Part shown: piece by piece, positions 8,947-17,361 of the stretch
Layout: each line of letters starts with the position of its first letter
How positions within the stretch are numbered: the stretch's first letter is position 1
The notes under the pieces: generated by a model
Seen by the model: the letters and a program-made list of their open reading frames with translations, nothing else
Database searches by the model: none
Told to the model about the DNA's origin: nothing
Assembly: GCA_965203795.1 (NCBI GenBank)
Contig: OZ241915.1
Span: 1,488,001 to 1,552,000 of the forward strand
Source of the DNA: CBDBBY01 sp965203795
GTDB lineage: Bacteria > Pseudomonadota > Alphaproteobacteria > Rhodobacterales > Rhodobacteraceae
DNA: 64,000 nucleotides
Direction: 5' to 3'
Translations under genes and position numbers: made by a program

Positions 8947-10569
8947 ATGCGAACCATATTCGTCCTCTTCGATTCGCTGAACCGGCACATGCTCGGCGCG
9001 TACGGCGGCGATTTCGTCGTCACGCCCAATTTCGACCGGTTCGCGGAGCGTGCCGTCGCTTTCGACAGCCATTACGTGGGAAGCCTTCCGTGCATCCCTG
9101 CACGGCGGGATCTGCACACCGGCAGGCTCAATTTCATGCACCGCTCCTGGGGCCCGCTGGAGCCGTTCGACAACTCCTTTTCGCGGATGCTCAGCGAGCG
9201 CGGAATTTACACGCACATCGTGTCGGACCACCTCCACTACTTCAGCGACGGCGGCAACGGCTACACGACCGCGTTCGATACCTGGGATTTCATCCGGGGC
9301 CAATGCTACGACCCGGTCGAAGTCATGGTCCGGCCGCCCTTGAAGCGGCTCCGGGAGATGTTCGACGACCGGAATTACCCTTCAGAAGGACTCGTCGACG
9401 GAAGCAACGTCACGCGCATGGGTTCCGACTACATCGAATGGAAGCGCTGCCAGACGATGGTCAACCGCCTGTTCATCAAGGAGGAGAAGGATTTTCCAAC
9501 CGCCAAATGCTTCGAAGCGGCGTTCCGTTTCCTCGAGACGAACAAGGATGCCGACGACTGGTTCCTTCAGCTGGAATGTTTCGACCCGCACGAGCCCTTC
9601 CACGCGCCGGATCGGTTCAAGCAGGCCGTCCAGCCCGGCTACGAGGGGCGGATTCTGGACTGGCCCCGATACGAAAAGCAGCGCCACGATGTGGAATACA
9701 CGCCAGCGGAGATTGCGGAAATCAGAGGGAACTACGCCGCGCTCGTGGCGATGTGCGACGAATATTTCGGGAAGCTGCTCGATTGGATGAACGAGAACCG
9801 GCTGTGGGAGAGCACATGCGTCATGCTCACGACCGACCACGGATTCCTGCTGAACGAGCATGACTGGTGGGGCAAGAACAGGATGCCCTACTACGAGGAG
9901 ATTTCGCGGATTCCGCTCATGATCTGGCATCCGGATTTCCGGAGCCTGAAGGCCTCAAGGCGCCAGTCGCTGACTCAGGCTATCGACGTCATGCCGACCA
10001 TTCTGGAGTTCTCGGGCCTGCAGGCGCCGGCGGAGGCGACCGGGCGCTCGCTGGTGCAGGTCCTGGAGCGCGACTCGGCGGTTCGGGAGGAGGCCATTCT
10101 CGGCATGTTCACCGGACCGCTGTGCGTTGTCGACGGGCGGCATACGTATTTCAGGTACCCGGTGAAGGGAGAGGCCCGCTGGAGCATGTATACGCTGAGC
10201 CCTGCGCATCTGGCCAAGATGTTCGAGCCGCACGAGCTTCGTTCCGCTTCGCTTGCGCCTCCGTTCGACTTCACGAAGGGCGCTCCGCTGCTCAAGGTTC
10301 CGCTTGACCCTCGGAACGGGCAGGTCGGTTCCGACAACAAGTCGCTGGGCGATGCCAAGACGGCACTGTACGACCTCGCGGAGGATCCGAGGCAGGAAAA
10401 TCCGCTGGACGATCCGGTCAATGAGCGCAGGCTGGCCGAAGCGGCGGTTCGGGAACTCCTTCGACACGACGCGCCTATCGAATACTATGAATTGTTCGAC
10501 CTAACCCGGCCCGAGCCGGATGGCCGACGCGCGCCGCGCAGTGCGCATGACGCGCCGGCGGCGATGTAA
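8947..10569 (+). CDS. Type I sulfatase (formylglycine type)
   Basis: Hydrolyses a sulfate ester; the substrate is not evident. The 540 residues carry the alkaline-phosphatase-superfamily metal site (FD at residues 8-9; TTDHGFLLNEH in the second half) and the maturation motif CIPARR, in which Cys49 would be oxidised to formylglycine. No Sec signal peptide is visible at the N-terminus (MRTIFVLFDS), so the enzyme is probably cytoplasmic and acts on an imported compound. It is followed after 26 bases by a TctC-type binding protein, which suggests that the transporter supplies a small sulfated anion. The maturase is not in the window. Phosphonate monoester hydrolases share the fold and are the main alternative. 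Confidence 0.85.
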   Translation: MRTIFVLFDSLNRHMLGAYGGDFVVTPNFDRFAERAVAFDSHYVGSLPCIPARRDLHTGRLNFMHRSWGPLEPFDNSFSRMLSERGIYTHIVSDHLHYFSDGGNGYTTAFDTWDFIRGQCYDPVEVMVRPPLKRLREMFDDRNYPSEGLVDGSNVTRMGSDYIEWKRCQTMVNRLFIKEEKDFPTAKCFEAAFRFLETNKDADDWFLQLECFDPHEPFHAPDRFKQAVQPGYEGRILDWPRYEKQRHDVEYTPAEIAEIRGNYAALVAMCDEYFGKLLDWMNENRLWESTCVMLTTDHGFLLNEHDWWGKNRMPYYEEISRIPLMIWHPDFRSLKASRRQSLTQAIDVMPTILEFSGLQAPAEATGRSLVQVLERDSAVREEAILGMFTGPLCVVDGRHTYFRYPVKGEARWSMYTLSPAHLAKMFEPHELRSASLAPPFDFTKGAPLLKVPLDPRNGQVGSDNKSLGDAKTALYDLAEDPRQENPLDDPVNERRLAEAAVRELLRHDAPIEYYELFDLTRPEPDGRRAPRSAHDAPAAM

Positions 10570-10595
10570 CCTTGGCAATCATTGAGGAGGAAAGA

Positions 10596-11600
10596 ATGAA
10601 AATGCCGATTGGAAGGGTCGCGGGGCTTGCCTTCGCTTCCCAGCTCGCGTTTGCGGGCGCAGCGCTCGGCGAGTACCCCGAGCGCAACATCCAGATTTTC
10701 TTCCCTTGGGGCGTTACGGGAGCGGCTTACGCGGTCGACCAGATCGTCGCGGACAAGATGGGCGAGGAGCTGGGCGTGAAGCTCCCGGTCGTGTCGAGGC
10801 CGGGGGCGGGGGGCGTGCGCGCGTTCCGCGAAGGGATGGCCGAGGACCCGGACGGCTACACCATTCTGAGCGGCTATGTCGCTCCGCTGGTGGTGGCGCC
10901 GGTGCGCGGCAATGCGGACTGGACATACGAGGACTTCATCCCCTTGTATCCCGTCCGTTCGAGCGTCATTTCGGTAATCTGCCGCGCCGACGAGGACCGG
11001 TGGACGGATTTCCCGTCCTTCATCAAGTATCTGCAGGACAATCCCGGCAAAACCCGCTACACCACCGGATCGATCGACAACCTGCCGCACTTGGTGATGG
11101 CCAAGGTGCTGCAGTCCCAGAACGCGGTGTCGCGCCCGATTCCGTACCAGGACATGAACGACGGGGTAAAGGAGCTACGAACGGGCGTGCTCGACTGGAT
11201 GACGGGCAACGCGAATTTCGTCGCTGCCAACAAGGAGCACGTCCGCGTTCTTGCGGTTCTGACCGACAACCCCTCTGCGAGGGATCTCTACGACGGAGCG
11301 CCTCTGGTCACCTCGTTCGGCCTGGATATCGGACTTACCGGACTTTCGCCGACCGGCTGGAACTGGTTCGTGGCCTTGAGCGGGACGCCCGACGATGTTG
11401 TCGACAAGCTGCGCGCGGCGCAACGGAAAGCGCTGGACAGCGACGCGTACAAGGAAGCGATGGCGCGCACGAATTCCGTCATTCCCGACTATGACTGGAC
11501 GGAGTACGACAAGATCGTGGGCGACGTCGCCGCCCAGCTCGAGAGCGCGAAAGACGCCATCGAATGGGAAAAGCAGGCGGTGGCCGCAGCTGGCGGATAG
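10596..11600 (+). CDS. tctC: TctC-type periplasmic substrate-binding protein
   Basis: Receptor of a tripartite tricarboxylate transporter (Bug family), 334 residues. A Sec signal is visible (hydrophobic VAGLAFASQLAFAGAALG before EYPERNIQ). I chose ATG 10596 because GAGGAGG lies five bases upstream at 10584-10590; an in-frame TTG at 10572 is less likely. The Bug-family motif PGAGGVRAFREGM, which helps to bind a ligand carboxylate, is present near residue 60. TctB and TctA follow directly. Bug receptors bind diverse small carboxylates, so the ligand is unknown; the sulfatase upstream suggests an acidic or sulfated one. Confidence 0.9.
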   Translation: MKMPIGRVAGLAFASQLAFAGAALGEYPERNIQIFFPWGVTGAAYAVDQIVADKMGEELGVKLPVVSRPGAGGVRAFREGMAEDPDGYTILSGYVAPLVVAPVRGNADWTYEDFIPLYPVRSSVISVICRADEDRWTDFPSFIKYLQDNPGKTRYTTGSIDNLPHLVMAKVLQSQNAVSRPIPYQDMNDGVKELRTGVLDWMTGNANFVAANKEHVRVLAVLTDNPSARDLYDGAPLVTSFGLDIGLTGLSPTGWNWFVALSGTPDDVVDKLRAAQRKALDSDAYKEAMARTNSVIPDYDWTEYDKIVGDVAAQLESAKDAIEWEKQAVAAAGG

Positions 11601-11630
11601 CTTTTCCGCCCCGCATGGAGGCTGGCGTAA

Positions 11631-12179
11631 TTGAATAGGCAGGCGGCCTTCTTCGAGGCCGCTGCCTTGCTCTGCTTTCTGGCGGTCGTTGTTCTGGTGT
11701 TTTTCCAGACCAACACGCATTTCGTGGAGGAGGGCGCGGCCAGCGGCAGCGCAATGGACAATGCCGCGCTCTTCCCGGAGCTTGCGGCGGGCGCGATACT
11801 TGCGCTCGCCGCCTTGCAGGCGGTCAGGCTTGCGACATCCGCGATTCGCGGCTTGCCCGGCTCCGCGGGCGAAGCCTTGGCGGATTCCAATGCCCCGGCC
11901 GGGCAGACCCCCGAGGAACGGTCCGCGGAACGTCCGCTCGCCAAGGCGATCGCGTGCTTTGCCGCGTTTGTCGCCTATCTGCTTGCGGTGGACTGGATCG
12001 GCTACCACATCGCGACGCCGGTCTGGATGGCAGTACAGTTCGGCGTGCTGGGCGTGCGCAACCCGATGGTGCTGGTCTCGATTTCGCTCGCGGCATCCTT
12101 GGCGGTGGCCTACGTTTTTGAAGGCATGCTGAACATCGTGCTGCCCGTGGGGATCTTCGAAATAGCGCTTCCGGTATGA
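11631..12179 (+). CDS. tctB: TctB-type small membrane subunit of the TTT transporter
   Basis: The 182-residue protein has about four predicted membrane segments: AAALLCFLAVVVLVFF near the N-terminus, LFPELAAGAILALAALQAV, ACFAAFVAYLLAVDWIGY, and a C-terminal pair ending VLPVGIFEIALPV. It fits the poorly conserved TctB subunit by size, topology and position between tctC and tctA. Translation probably starts at TTG 11631, which is preceded by GGAGG about ten bases away. A 130-base spacer without a gene separates it from tctA. Confidence 0.82.
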   Translation: MNRQAAFFEAAALLCFLAVVVLVFFQTNTHFVEEGAASGSAMDNAALFPELAAGAILALAALQAVRLATSAIRGLPGSAGEALADSNAPAGQTPEERSAERPLAKAIACFAAFVAYLLAVDWIGYHIATPVWMAVQFGVLGVRNPMVLVSISLAASLAVAYVFEGMLNIVLPVGIFEIALPV

Positions 12180-12309
12180 TTTCCCGATCGCGGCGATGGT
12201 CAATCGTCGGCAGTTCGCCATCCGTGAAATCGCGGCGCCGCAGCTTGGCCGCATGCGCGAAGCAAAAGATCCGGCTGCTTGCTCACGCCGGTGAAGGAAC
12301 GGCCGTCCG

Positions 12310-13830
12310 ATGATTGAGATGTTCGTCGGCGGAGCCCGATTCTTCTTCACCCCTGAGGCCGTCGTTCTGACATCGATCGGGTGCGCGCTCGGCCTACTGA
12401 TCGGCGTCGTCCCCGGCCTCGGCCCGCTTCTTGGAATCGTGCTGCTGCTGCCGATCGTCTATTATTTGGAGCCGGTCGCCGGCATGGGAATGCTCATCGC
12501 GGTTTACGTCGGCGGCTCCGCAGGCGGGGCGGTGTCTGCGATCCTTTTGAGAATTCCGGGAACTCCGGTGGCGGCCGCTACGCTTCTGGACGGCTATCCC
12601 ATGGCGCGGAAGGGCCGCTCGGCCGACGCGATCGGGATCGCGATGTCTGCATCGGCGCTTGGCGGGGCGATAGGGGGCGTCGCTTTGATTGTCGGCGCGA
12701 CGACGCTTGCGAATGCGGCGCTGTATTTCGCGCCTCCCGAGTATTTTGCGCTGACCATCACCGGCCTCGTCTGCATCGCGTTCGTGTCGGGCGATTCGCC
12801 CCTGAAGGGCTTCATGTGCGGGGCTTTCGGCTTTCTCGCGACCACCGTCGGAATGGACCGGTTTTCCGGAATCTACCGGTTCACTTTCGATTCCGACGGG
12901 CTGCTGGGCGGATTCCACATCATACCGGTCACCGTGGGGATGTTCGCGCTGTCCGAGATGTTCATCCAGACCGAGCTTGGCGCTTTGGACAAAAGGCCAG
13001 ATGTCCAATCGGTGCGGGCATCGTTTCGGTCAGTCGGAATGGTCTTGCGGCACAAGGCGAACCTCGCGCGCTCCAGCCTCGTGGGAGTCTGCCTCGGCGC
13101 GCTGCCCGGCGCCGGCGGCGACATCAGCGCGTTCACGTCCTACGCAGTCGCGAAAGCCAGTTCAAAAACCCCCGAGGAATTCGGAAAGGGCGCGGAAGAA
13201 GGCGTAGTCGCGACGGAGGCGGCCAACAACGCGTGTTGCGGAGGCGCGCTGATCCCCGCGTTCGCGCTCGGAATTCCAGGCGCGGCCACGGCGGCGGTGA
13301 TCATGGGCGCGCTCGTGCTTCTGGGCTTTCTGCCGGGGCCGATGTTCTTCGAGTCGAACCCCGATGTCATCGGCGGCATGTTCATTGCGTTCATCTACTC
13401 GAACGCGAGCCTGCTCGTTCTCGGGATATTGCTGACGCCGCTGTTCGTGTCGGTCCTGCGGCTGAAGAAGAAATTCCTCATTCCGATCGTGCTGCTGATG
13501 GCGACGGTCGGCACTTACTCGCTCCAGTCGGATGTGTTCAACTTGTGGGTGATGCTCGGGTTCGGCGTGTTCGCGTATTTGCTCCGAAAGGCCGACTATC
13601 CGCTTGCGCCGATGATACTGGGCGTGGTTCTCGGACCCATCTGCGAATTCAACTTCCGCCGGTCGCTTGTAATCTCTGCTGAAGATTACTCGATATTCCT
13701 CGAGCGGCCGATCAGCGGCACGATCCTTGCGATCAACGCGCTTATCATCGTTTGGATGGTCACGCCGCGGCCCGTGCGCGCCTCGGTCGCGTCGGCCGTC
13801 AAGCGGGCCGTGCGGCGGCGGCAAGGCTGA
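12310..13830 (+). CDS. tctA: TctA-type large permease subunit of the TTT transporter
   Basis: Main permease of the cation-driven tripartite tricarboxylate transporter, 506 residues with about eleven or twelve hydrophobic segments. Signature stretches include GVVPGLGPLLGIVLLLPI near the N-terminus, GGSAGGAVSAILLRIPGTP with the conserved IPGTP, and LGIPGAATAAVIMGALVLLG in the second half. Length and both duplicated IPG motifs fit the family. Start ATG 12310 has AAGGA about ten bases upstream. It completes the sulfatase-tctCBA cluster. Confidence 0.93.
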   Translation: MIEMFVGGARFFFTPEAVVLTSIGCALGLLIGVVPGLGPLLGIVLLLPIVYYLEPVAGMGMLIAVYVGGSAGGAVSAILLRIPGTPVAAATLLDGYPMARKGRSADAIGIAMSASALGGAIGGVALIVGATTLANAALYFAPPEYFALTITGLVCIAFVSGDSPLKGFMCGAFGFLATTVGMDRFSGIYRFTFDSDGLLGGFHIIPVTVGMFALSEMFIQTELGALDKRPDVQSVRASFRSVGMVLRHKANLARSSLVGVCLGALPGAGGDISAFTSYAVAKASSKTPEEFGKGAEEGVVATEAANNACCGGALIPAFALGIPGAATAAVIMGALVLLGFLPGPMFFESNPDVIGGMFIAFIYSNASLLVLGILLTPLFVSVLRLKKKFLIPIVLLMATVGTYSLQSDVFNLWVMLGFGVFAYLLRKADYPLAPMILGVVLGPICEFNFRRSLVISAEDYSIFLERPISGTILAINALIIVWMVTPRPVRASVASAVKRAVRRRQG

Positions 13831-14053
13831 TCGGGCGAAACAGTCGACGAAATGCTCCGCGAACGGCGGAGGAAGATTCCCCGGCCGAGATCGGAGCGCA
13901 GCATCCGCGCTGGCACGTCCGCAATCCGGTTCGGCGAGGAATGCGGTTCGAGGATACGGATTGACGGCGGTGCGCAAAAGAACGATTTACCGCGCCTTGC
14001 GCCCTGAAGATTGTCGCGGTGCGGCGTCATGCTGGATTCAAAGGTTGGAGTAG

Positions 14054-14971
14054 TTGGCAAAGGTCATTTGCATAGGCAGCGCCGTCGCGGACACGATTTT
14101 CGGGCTGGAGAACCTGCCTTCTGGCGGCGGGAAGAACCGTGCCCACACCGTTCTCGAAACGGGCGGGGGGCTTAGCGCCAACGCATCCGTGGCAATCTCC
14201 CTGCTCGGCGGCGAGTCCGTGCTTTGGTCAAGGGTAGGGGACGACCCGACCGGCAATCGGATTGTCGAGGACATCGCCGGTTACGGCGTGGACGTGTCGG
14301 GGATCCAGCACACAACGGGAATGCGGTCGCCGATTTCGAGCGTCTGCATCGACGCCGACGGCGAGCGCCAGGTGGTGAGCTACCTGCATCCCGAACTGTT
14401 CGATCCGCCGCACCGGCTGCCTTTGGAGACGCTGCCGTCCGCGCGCGCGATTCTCGCGGATGTTCGCTGGCCGGACGGCGGAACGGCCGCGCTGGCGGAA
14501 GCCAGGAAGCACGGGATCCCGGCGGTCCTGGATTACGAGAGGGTGGCGACTGCGCACCACCGCAGGATCGGGATGCTCGAGCAGGCGACGCATGTGCTGT
14601 TCTCGGCCGACGGCCTGGAGTTTCTTTCGGATATTGCCGACATCGGCGCGGGCTTGGAGTTCGCTTCTCGCAAGACCGACGCATGGGTGGGCGTGACTTG
14701 CGGCGAAGACGGCGTGCACTGGCTTCAGAACGGCGAAGTAAAAAGCATGCCGTCATTCGATGTCGATGCGGTCGACACGCTGGGTGCCGGCGATTTGTTC
14801 CACGGCGCGTTCGCGCTCGCGCTTGCGGAAGCCCAATCGGTCGAAAGCGCGCTGCGGTTCGCCTCGGCTGCCTCCGCTTTGAAGTGCACGAGGTTCGGCG
14901 GCCGCCTCGGGTTTCCGACGCGCGCCGAGGTTGAAAACATGCTCGCGGGCATGGCCAGAGATGCGGCCTGA
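14054..14971 (+). CDS. PfkB-family carbohydrate kinase (YihV/ketohexokinase-like)
   Basis: ATP-dependent sugar kinase of the ribokinase family, 305 residues, starting at TTG 14054. The GG motif GGGLSANASVA lies near residue 37 and the catalytic DTLGAGDLFHGAF near residue 238; the Asp of GAGD is the base. From memory of E. coli sulfofructose kinase YihV, the segments ILADVRWPDG and RFASAASALKCTRFGGR look alike, which places the protein in the YihV/ketohexokinase-like branch rather than near adenosine or ribokinases. It lies 223 bases after tctA on the same strand and may share its substrate path. The aldolase and isomerase of a sulfo-EMP route are absent, so the substrate is not established. 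Confidence 0.82.
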   Translation: MAKVICIGSAVADTIFGLENLPSGGGKNRAHTVLETGGGLSANASVAISLLGGESVLWSRVGDDPTGNRIVEDIAGYGVDVSGIQHTTGMRSPISSVCIDADGERQVVSYLHPELFDPPHRLPLETLPSARAILADVRWPDGGTAALAEARKHGIPAVLDYERVATAHHRRIGMLEQATHVLFSADGLEFLSDIADIGAGLEFASRKTDAWVGVTCGEDGVHWLQNGEVKSMPSFDVDAVDTLGAGDLFHGAFALALAEAQSVESALRFASAASALKCTRFGGRLGFPTRAEVENMLAGMARDAA

Positions 14972-15785
14972 GTCCGGCGGATCGCAAACCGGCTGAATTC
15001 CCAGCGAGCGCCGGGGAAGGGCGGTGATCCGCGCGGCCCGCAGCCCTGTCCGCTTCCGCCGACCGCTGAAGCCGATATCCGATTCATCCCGGACGACCCG
15101 CCCGCTCCCCGCGATGCTCAGGACCCGCGATCCGGTGCCGCATGTCCCGGACGCCCGGATCGACCGACGATTCGATTTGAGCGCTTGGGCGCGCGTCCGG
15201 TTACAAGGAACGAACCCGCCGCGGACCATTCGGCAAATCCGTCGCGCGCCGCGCTGCCGCCGCGCATTGCACCAGCGTTGCGGCGAGAGAGCTGCACGGC
15301 TGCGAACGCTGCCAAGGGAGCCGGCCCTGTCAGTTCGGGTCGGCCACGCCCATTTGGCCGATAATATGTATTATGTTAAATAACGATTAGCTGCCGCACA
15401 GATGCTTTTCCATGTCCTGTGCCGAACAGACGCAATCGGTTGTCGTTTAATTTCAGCAAGTTGCAGAAGATTCGCGAGTCGCCTGCTTAATTTTTCCCGA
15501 TCGCTGCATTGCAGCCTGCAGTCGATGCCTTGGACGGCGCTGCTCTACCGGGATTATTGCCGTGGCACTGGACGGCGCCAAGACGGCTTCCGCGCTCGCC
15601 ACCGGCTTTTGGTTCCCGCACCGGCGCGTGCGTGCATTGCCGCGGACCTATTCCGGCTTGCATTCGGAACGCCCCGTGCCGCTTTGGCTTCAGTGCAAAA
15701 CCGGCACTTGCAAGAATGGCCGCCAATTGGCGATAAGCAGCCTTTGGCGGCGTCGCGACCAGCGGCGCCCGAGGGAGACCCGTCG
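14972..15785. other. Gene-free region with an AT-rich island
   Basis: 814 bases between the kinase gene and aroQ. No open frame looks like a real protein. Around 15360-15500 the sequence turns AT-rich against a GC-rich background. It includes a 6-bp inverted repeat (ATAATA-TG-TATTAT near 15362) and TTAA-N7-TTAG near 15378, one base off the CtrA consensus TTAA-N7-TTAA. This could be a promoter or a replication/cell-cycle control site; the evidence is weak. Confidence 0.35.
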
Positions 15786-16232
15786 ATGCGCTCTATACTG
15801 GTACTGAACGGGCCGAATCTGAATCTTCTTGGAAACCGGGAACCCGGAATCTACGGAGCCAAGTCGCTCGGCGAGGTCCGCGAACTCTGCGTCGAACGCG
15901 CGTCCAAGCTCGGCGTCGAGATCGAATTCCGGCAGACGAACCACGAAGGCGAGCTTCTCGAGCTGATCCATGGCGCTCGCGGGCGCCACGACGGCATTGT
16001 CCTCAACGCCGCTGCGTTGACCCACACGTCCGTCGCGCTTTTGGACGCGCTGCTGGCAGTCGAGATTCCGACCATTGAAGTCCACCTGTCCAACATCCAC
16101 AAGCGCGAGGACTACCGGGCCAAGTCATTCGTGTCGCCAGCGGCGTCCGGCGTGGTCTTCGGATTCGGCGCGACCGGCTACTTGCTTGCTCTGGAGGGGC
16201 TGGCATCAATTCTCGACGCCTCAGGCGCCTGA
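15786..16232 (+). CDS. aroQ: 3-dehydroquinate dehydratase, type II
   Basis: Third step of the shikimate pathway: 3-dehydroquinate to 3-dehydroshikimate. The 148 residues match the usual length of the dodecameric type II enzyme. Active-site motifs are visible: NGPNLNLLGNREPGIYG with the catalytic Tyr, RQTNHEGELLELIH, NAAALTHTSVALLDAL and IEVHLSNIHKRE with the catalytic His. I chose ATG 15786 from family alignment, with GGGAG seven bases upstream; longer in-frame extensions lack homology. In many alphaproteobacteria accB and accC follow aroQ; here it stands alone, convergent with tsf. Confidence 0.95.
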   Translation: MRSILVLNGPNLNLLGNREPGIYGAKSLGEVRELCVERASKLGVEIEFRQTNHEGELLELIHGARGRHDGIVLNAAALTHTSVALLDALLAVEIPTIEVHLSNIHKREDYRAKSFVSPAASGVVFGFGATGYLLALEGLASILDASGA

Positions 16233-16403
16233 ACGCATCCACATCGGCCGCGGCGGTGGCCAAATCCTGCGGCATTCCGCAGTTTCGTTCAACTCGGCGG
16301 CGAACCGGAGCCGGGCGCTAGCGCCCTGCCCGCCGGCGCAGCGCCAAGCATTCCGGCCCGGAACGCGGCCCGCACCGTTCCGGATCGCGGTCCTCCGCTC
16401 GGG

Positions 16404-17231
16404 CTACTTCGCGCCTTCGCCGACTTCCAGCCTGGCAAACCCGAGGACGGAAATGCCTGCGTCCTCCGCCGCCTTCGCGACGGTTCGGCTGGGGTCCACG
16501 ACGAACTTTTGGTTGAGCAGCGTTTCCTCGGAGAAATATTTCTTCAGGCCGCCGGCAACGATCTTTTCGACGATCTGCTCCGGCTTGCCGGATTCGCGGG
16601 CCCTCTGCGAAAGAACCTGACGCTCGCGTTCAACCTGCTCGGGCGACACATCGCTTTCGCTCAGGGCGATCGGCCTGGTCGCGGCCACATGCATCGCAAT
16701 TTGGCGAGCGGCATTCCCGTCTTCGCCGTCATACGCGACCAGCGCGCCGATTTTCCCCATGCCGGGCTCCGCCGGCATGTGGACGTAGCTCGCGACGGAT
16801 GCGCCGGTCAGCCGCTCGACCCTTCCGATGGCGATGTTCTCTCCGAGTTTCGCGACCATGCCCGCCACGAATTCTTCCGCGGCGCTGCCTTCGATCGAAA
16901 CGCGAAGCAGCGCCTCGCGGTCCTCAGCTTGAATCGCAGCCTTGGCAATCTTGTCGGCCATTCCTCGGAATTCTTTGTTTTTCGCGACAAAGTCCGTTTC
17001 AGAATTCACTTCAACTGCCACGCCGACGCCGCCTTCGACATGGACGGCGACCAAGCCTTCAGCCGTTGCGCGTCCGACCTTTTTGGCCGCCTTCGCGATG
17101 CCTCTCGTCCTCAGCCAGTCGATCGAGGCTTCGATATCGCCGTCGTTCTCCGTAAGCGCCTTCTTGACATCCATGATTCCGGCGCCGGTCTTTTCGCGCA
17201 GCTCTTTGACCATAGCAGCGGTTACCGCCAT
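16404..17231 (-). CDS. tsf: Translation elongation factor Ts
   Basis: Guanine-nucleotide exchange factor for EF-Tu, 275 residues, which fits the family. The N-terminal UBA-like domain MVKELREKTGAGIMDVKKAL and the conserved VNSETDFVAKN core motif are clear. Start ATG 17231 was chosen because the family begins a few residues before MVKELR; the open frame upstream is a shadow of the rpsB tail. It lies 130 bases downstream of rpsB in the usual rpsB-tsf order. pyrH and frr, which often follow, are absent, as aroQ is convergent here. Confidence 0.96.
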   Translation of the reverse strand: MAVTAAMVKELREKTGAGIMDVKKALTENDGDIEASIDWLRTRGIAKAAKKVGRATAEGLVAVHVEGGVGVAVEVNSETDFVAKNKEFRGMADKIAKAAIQAEDREALLRVSIEGSAAEEFVAGMVAKLGENIAIGRVERLTGASVASYVHMPAEPGMGKIGALVAYDGEDGNAARQIAMHVAATRPIALSESDVSPEQVERERQVLSQRARESGKPEQIVEKIVAGGLKKYFSEETLLNQKFVVDPSRTVAKAAEDAGISVLGFARLEVGEGAK

Positions 17232-17361
17232 CGTTTCACTCCTTCTCGAGTTCGACCGGGCGTTCCCGGCAGCGTTCGATTGCACATCCCGGCAGAGTCC
17301 CGGCCTCGCGCCGGTTCCGCCATTCCGCCCGCGCCATGCCGCGTAGAACGCGGCGGCGACA

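Noticed and set aside
16313..16326. GGGCGC-TA-GCGCCC palindrome as a terminator between aroQ and tsf
   Set aside because: The loop is only two bases and no T-run follows on either strand.
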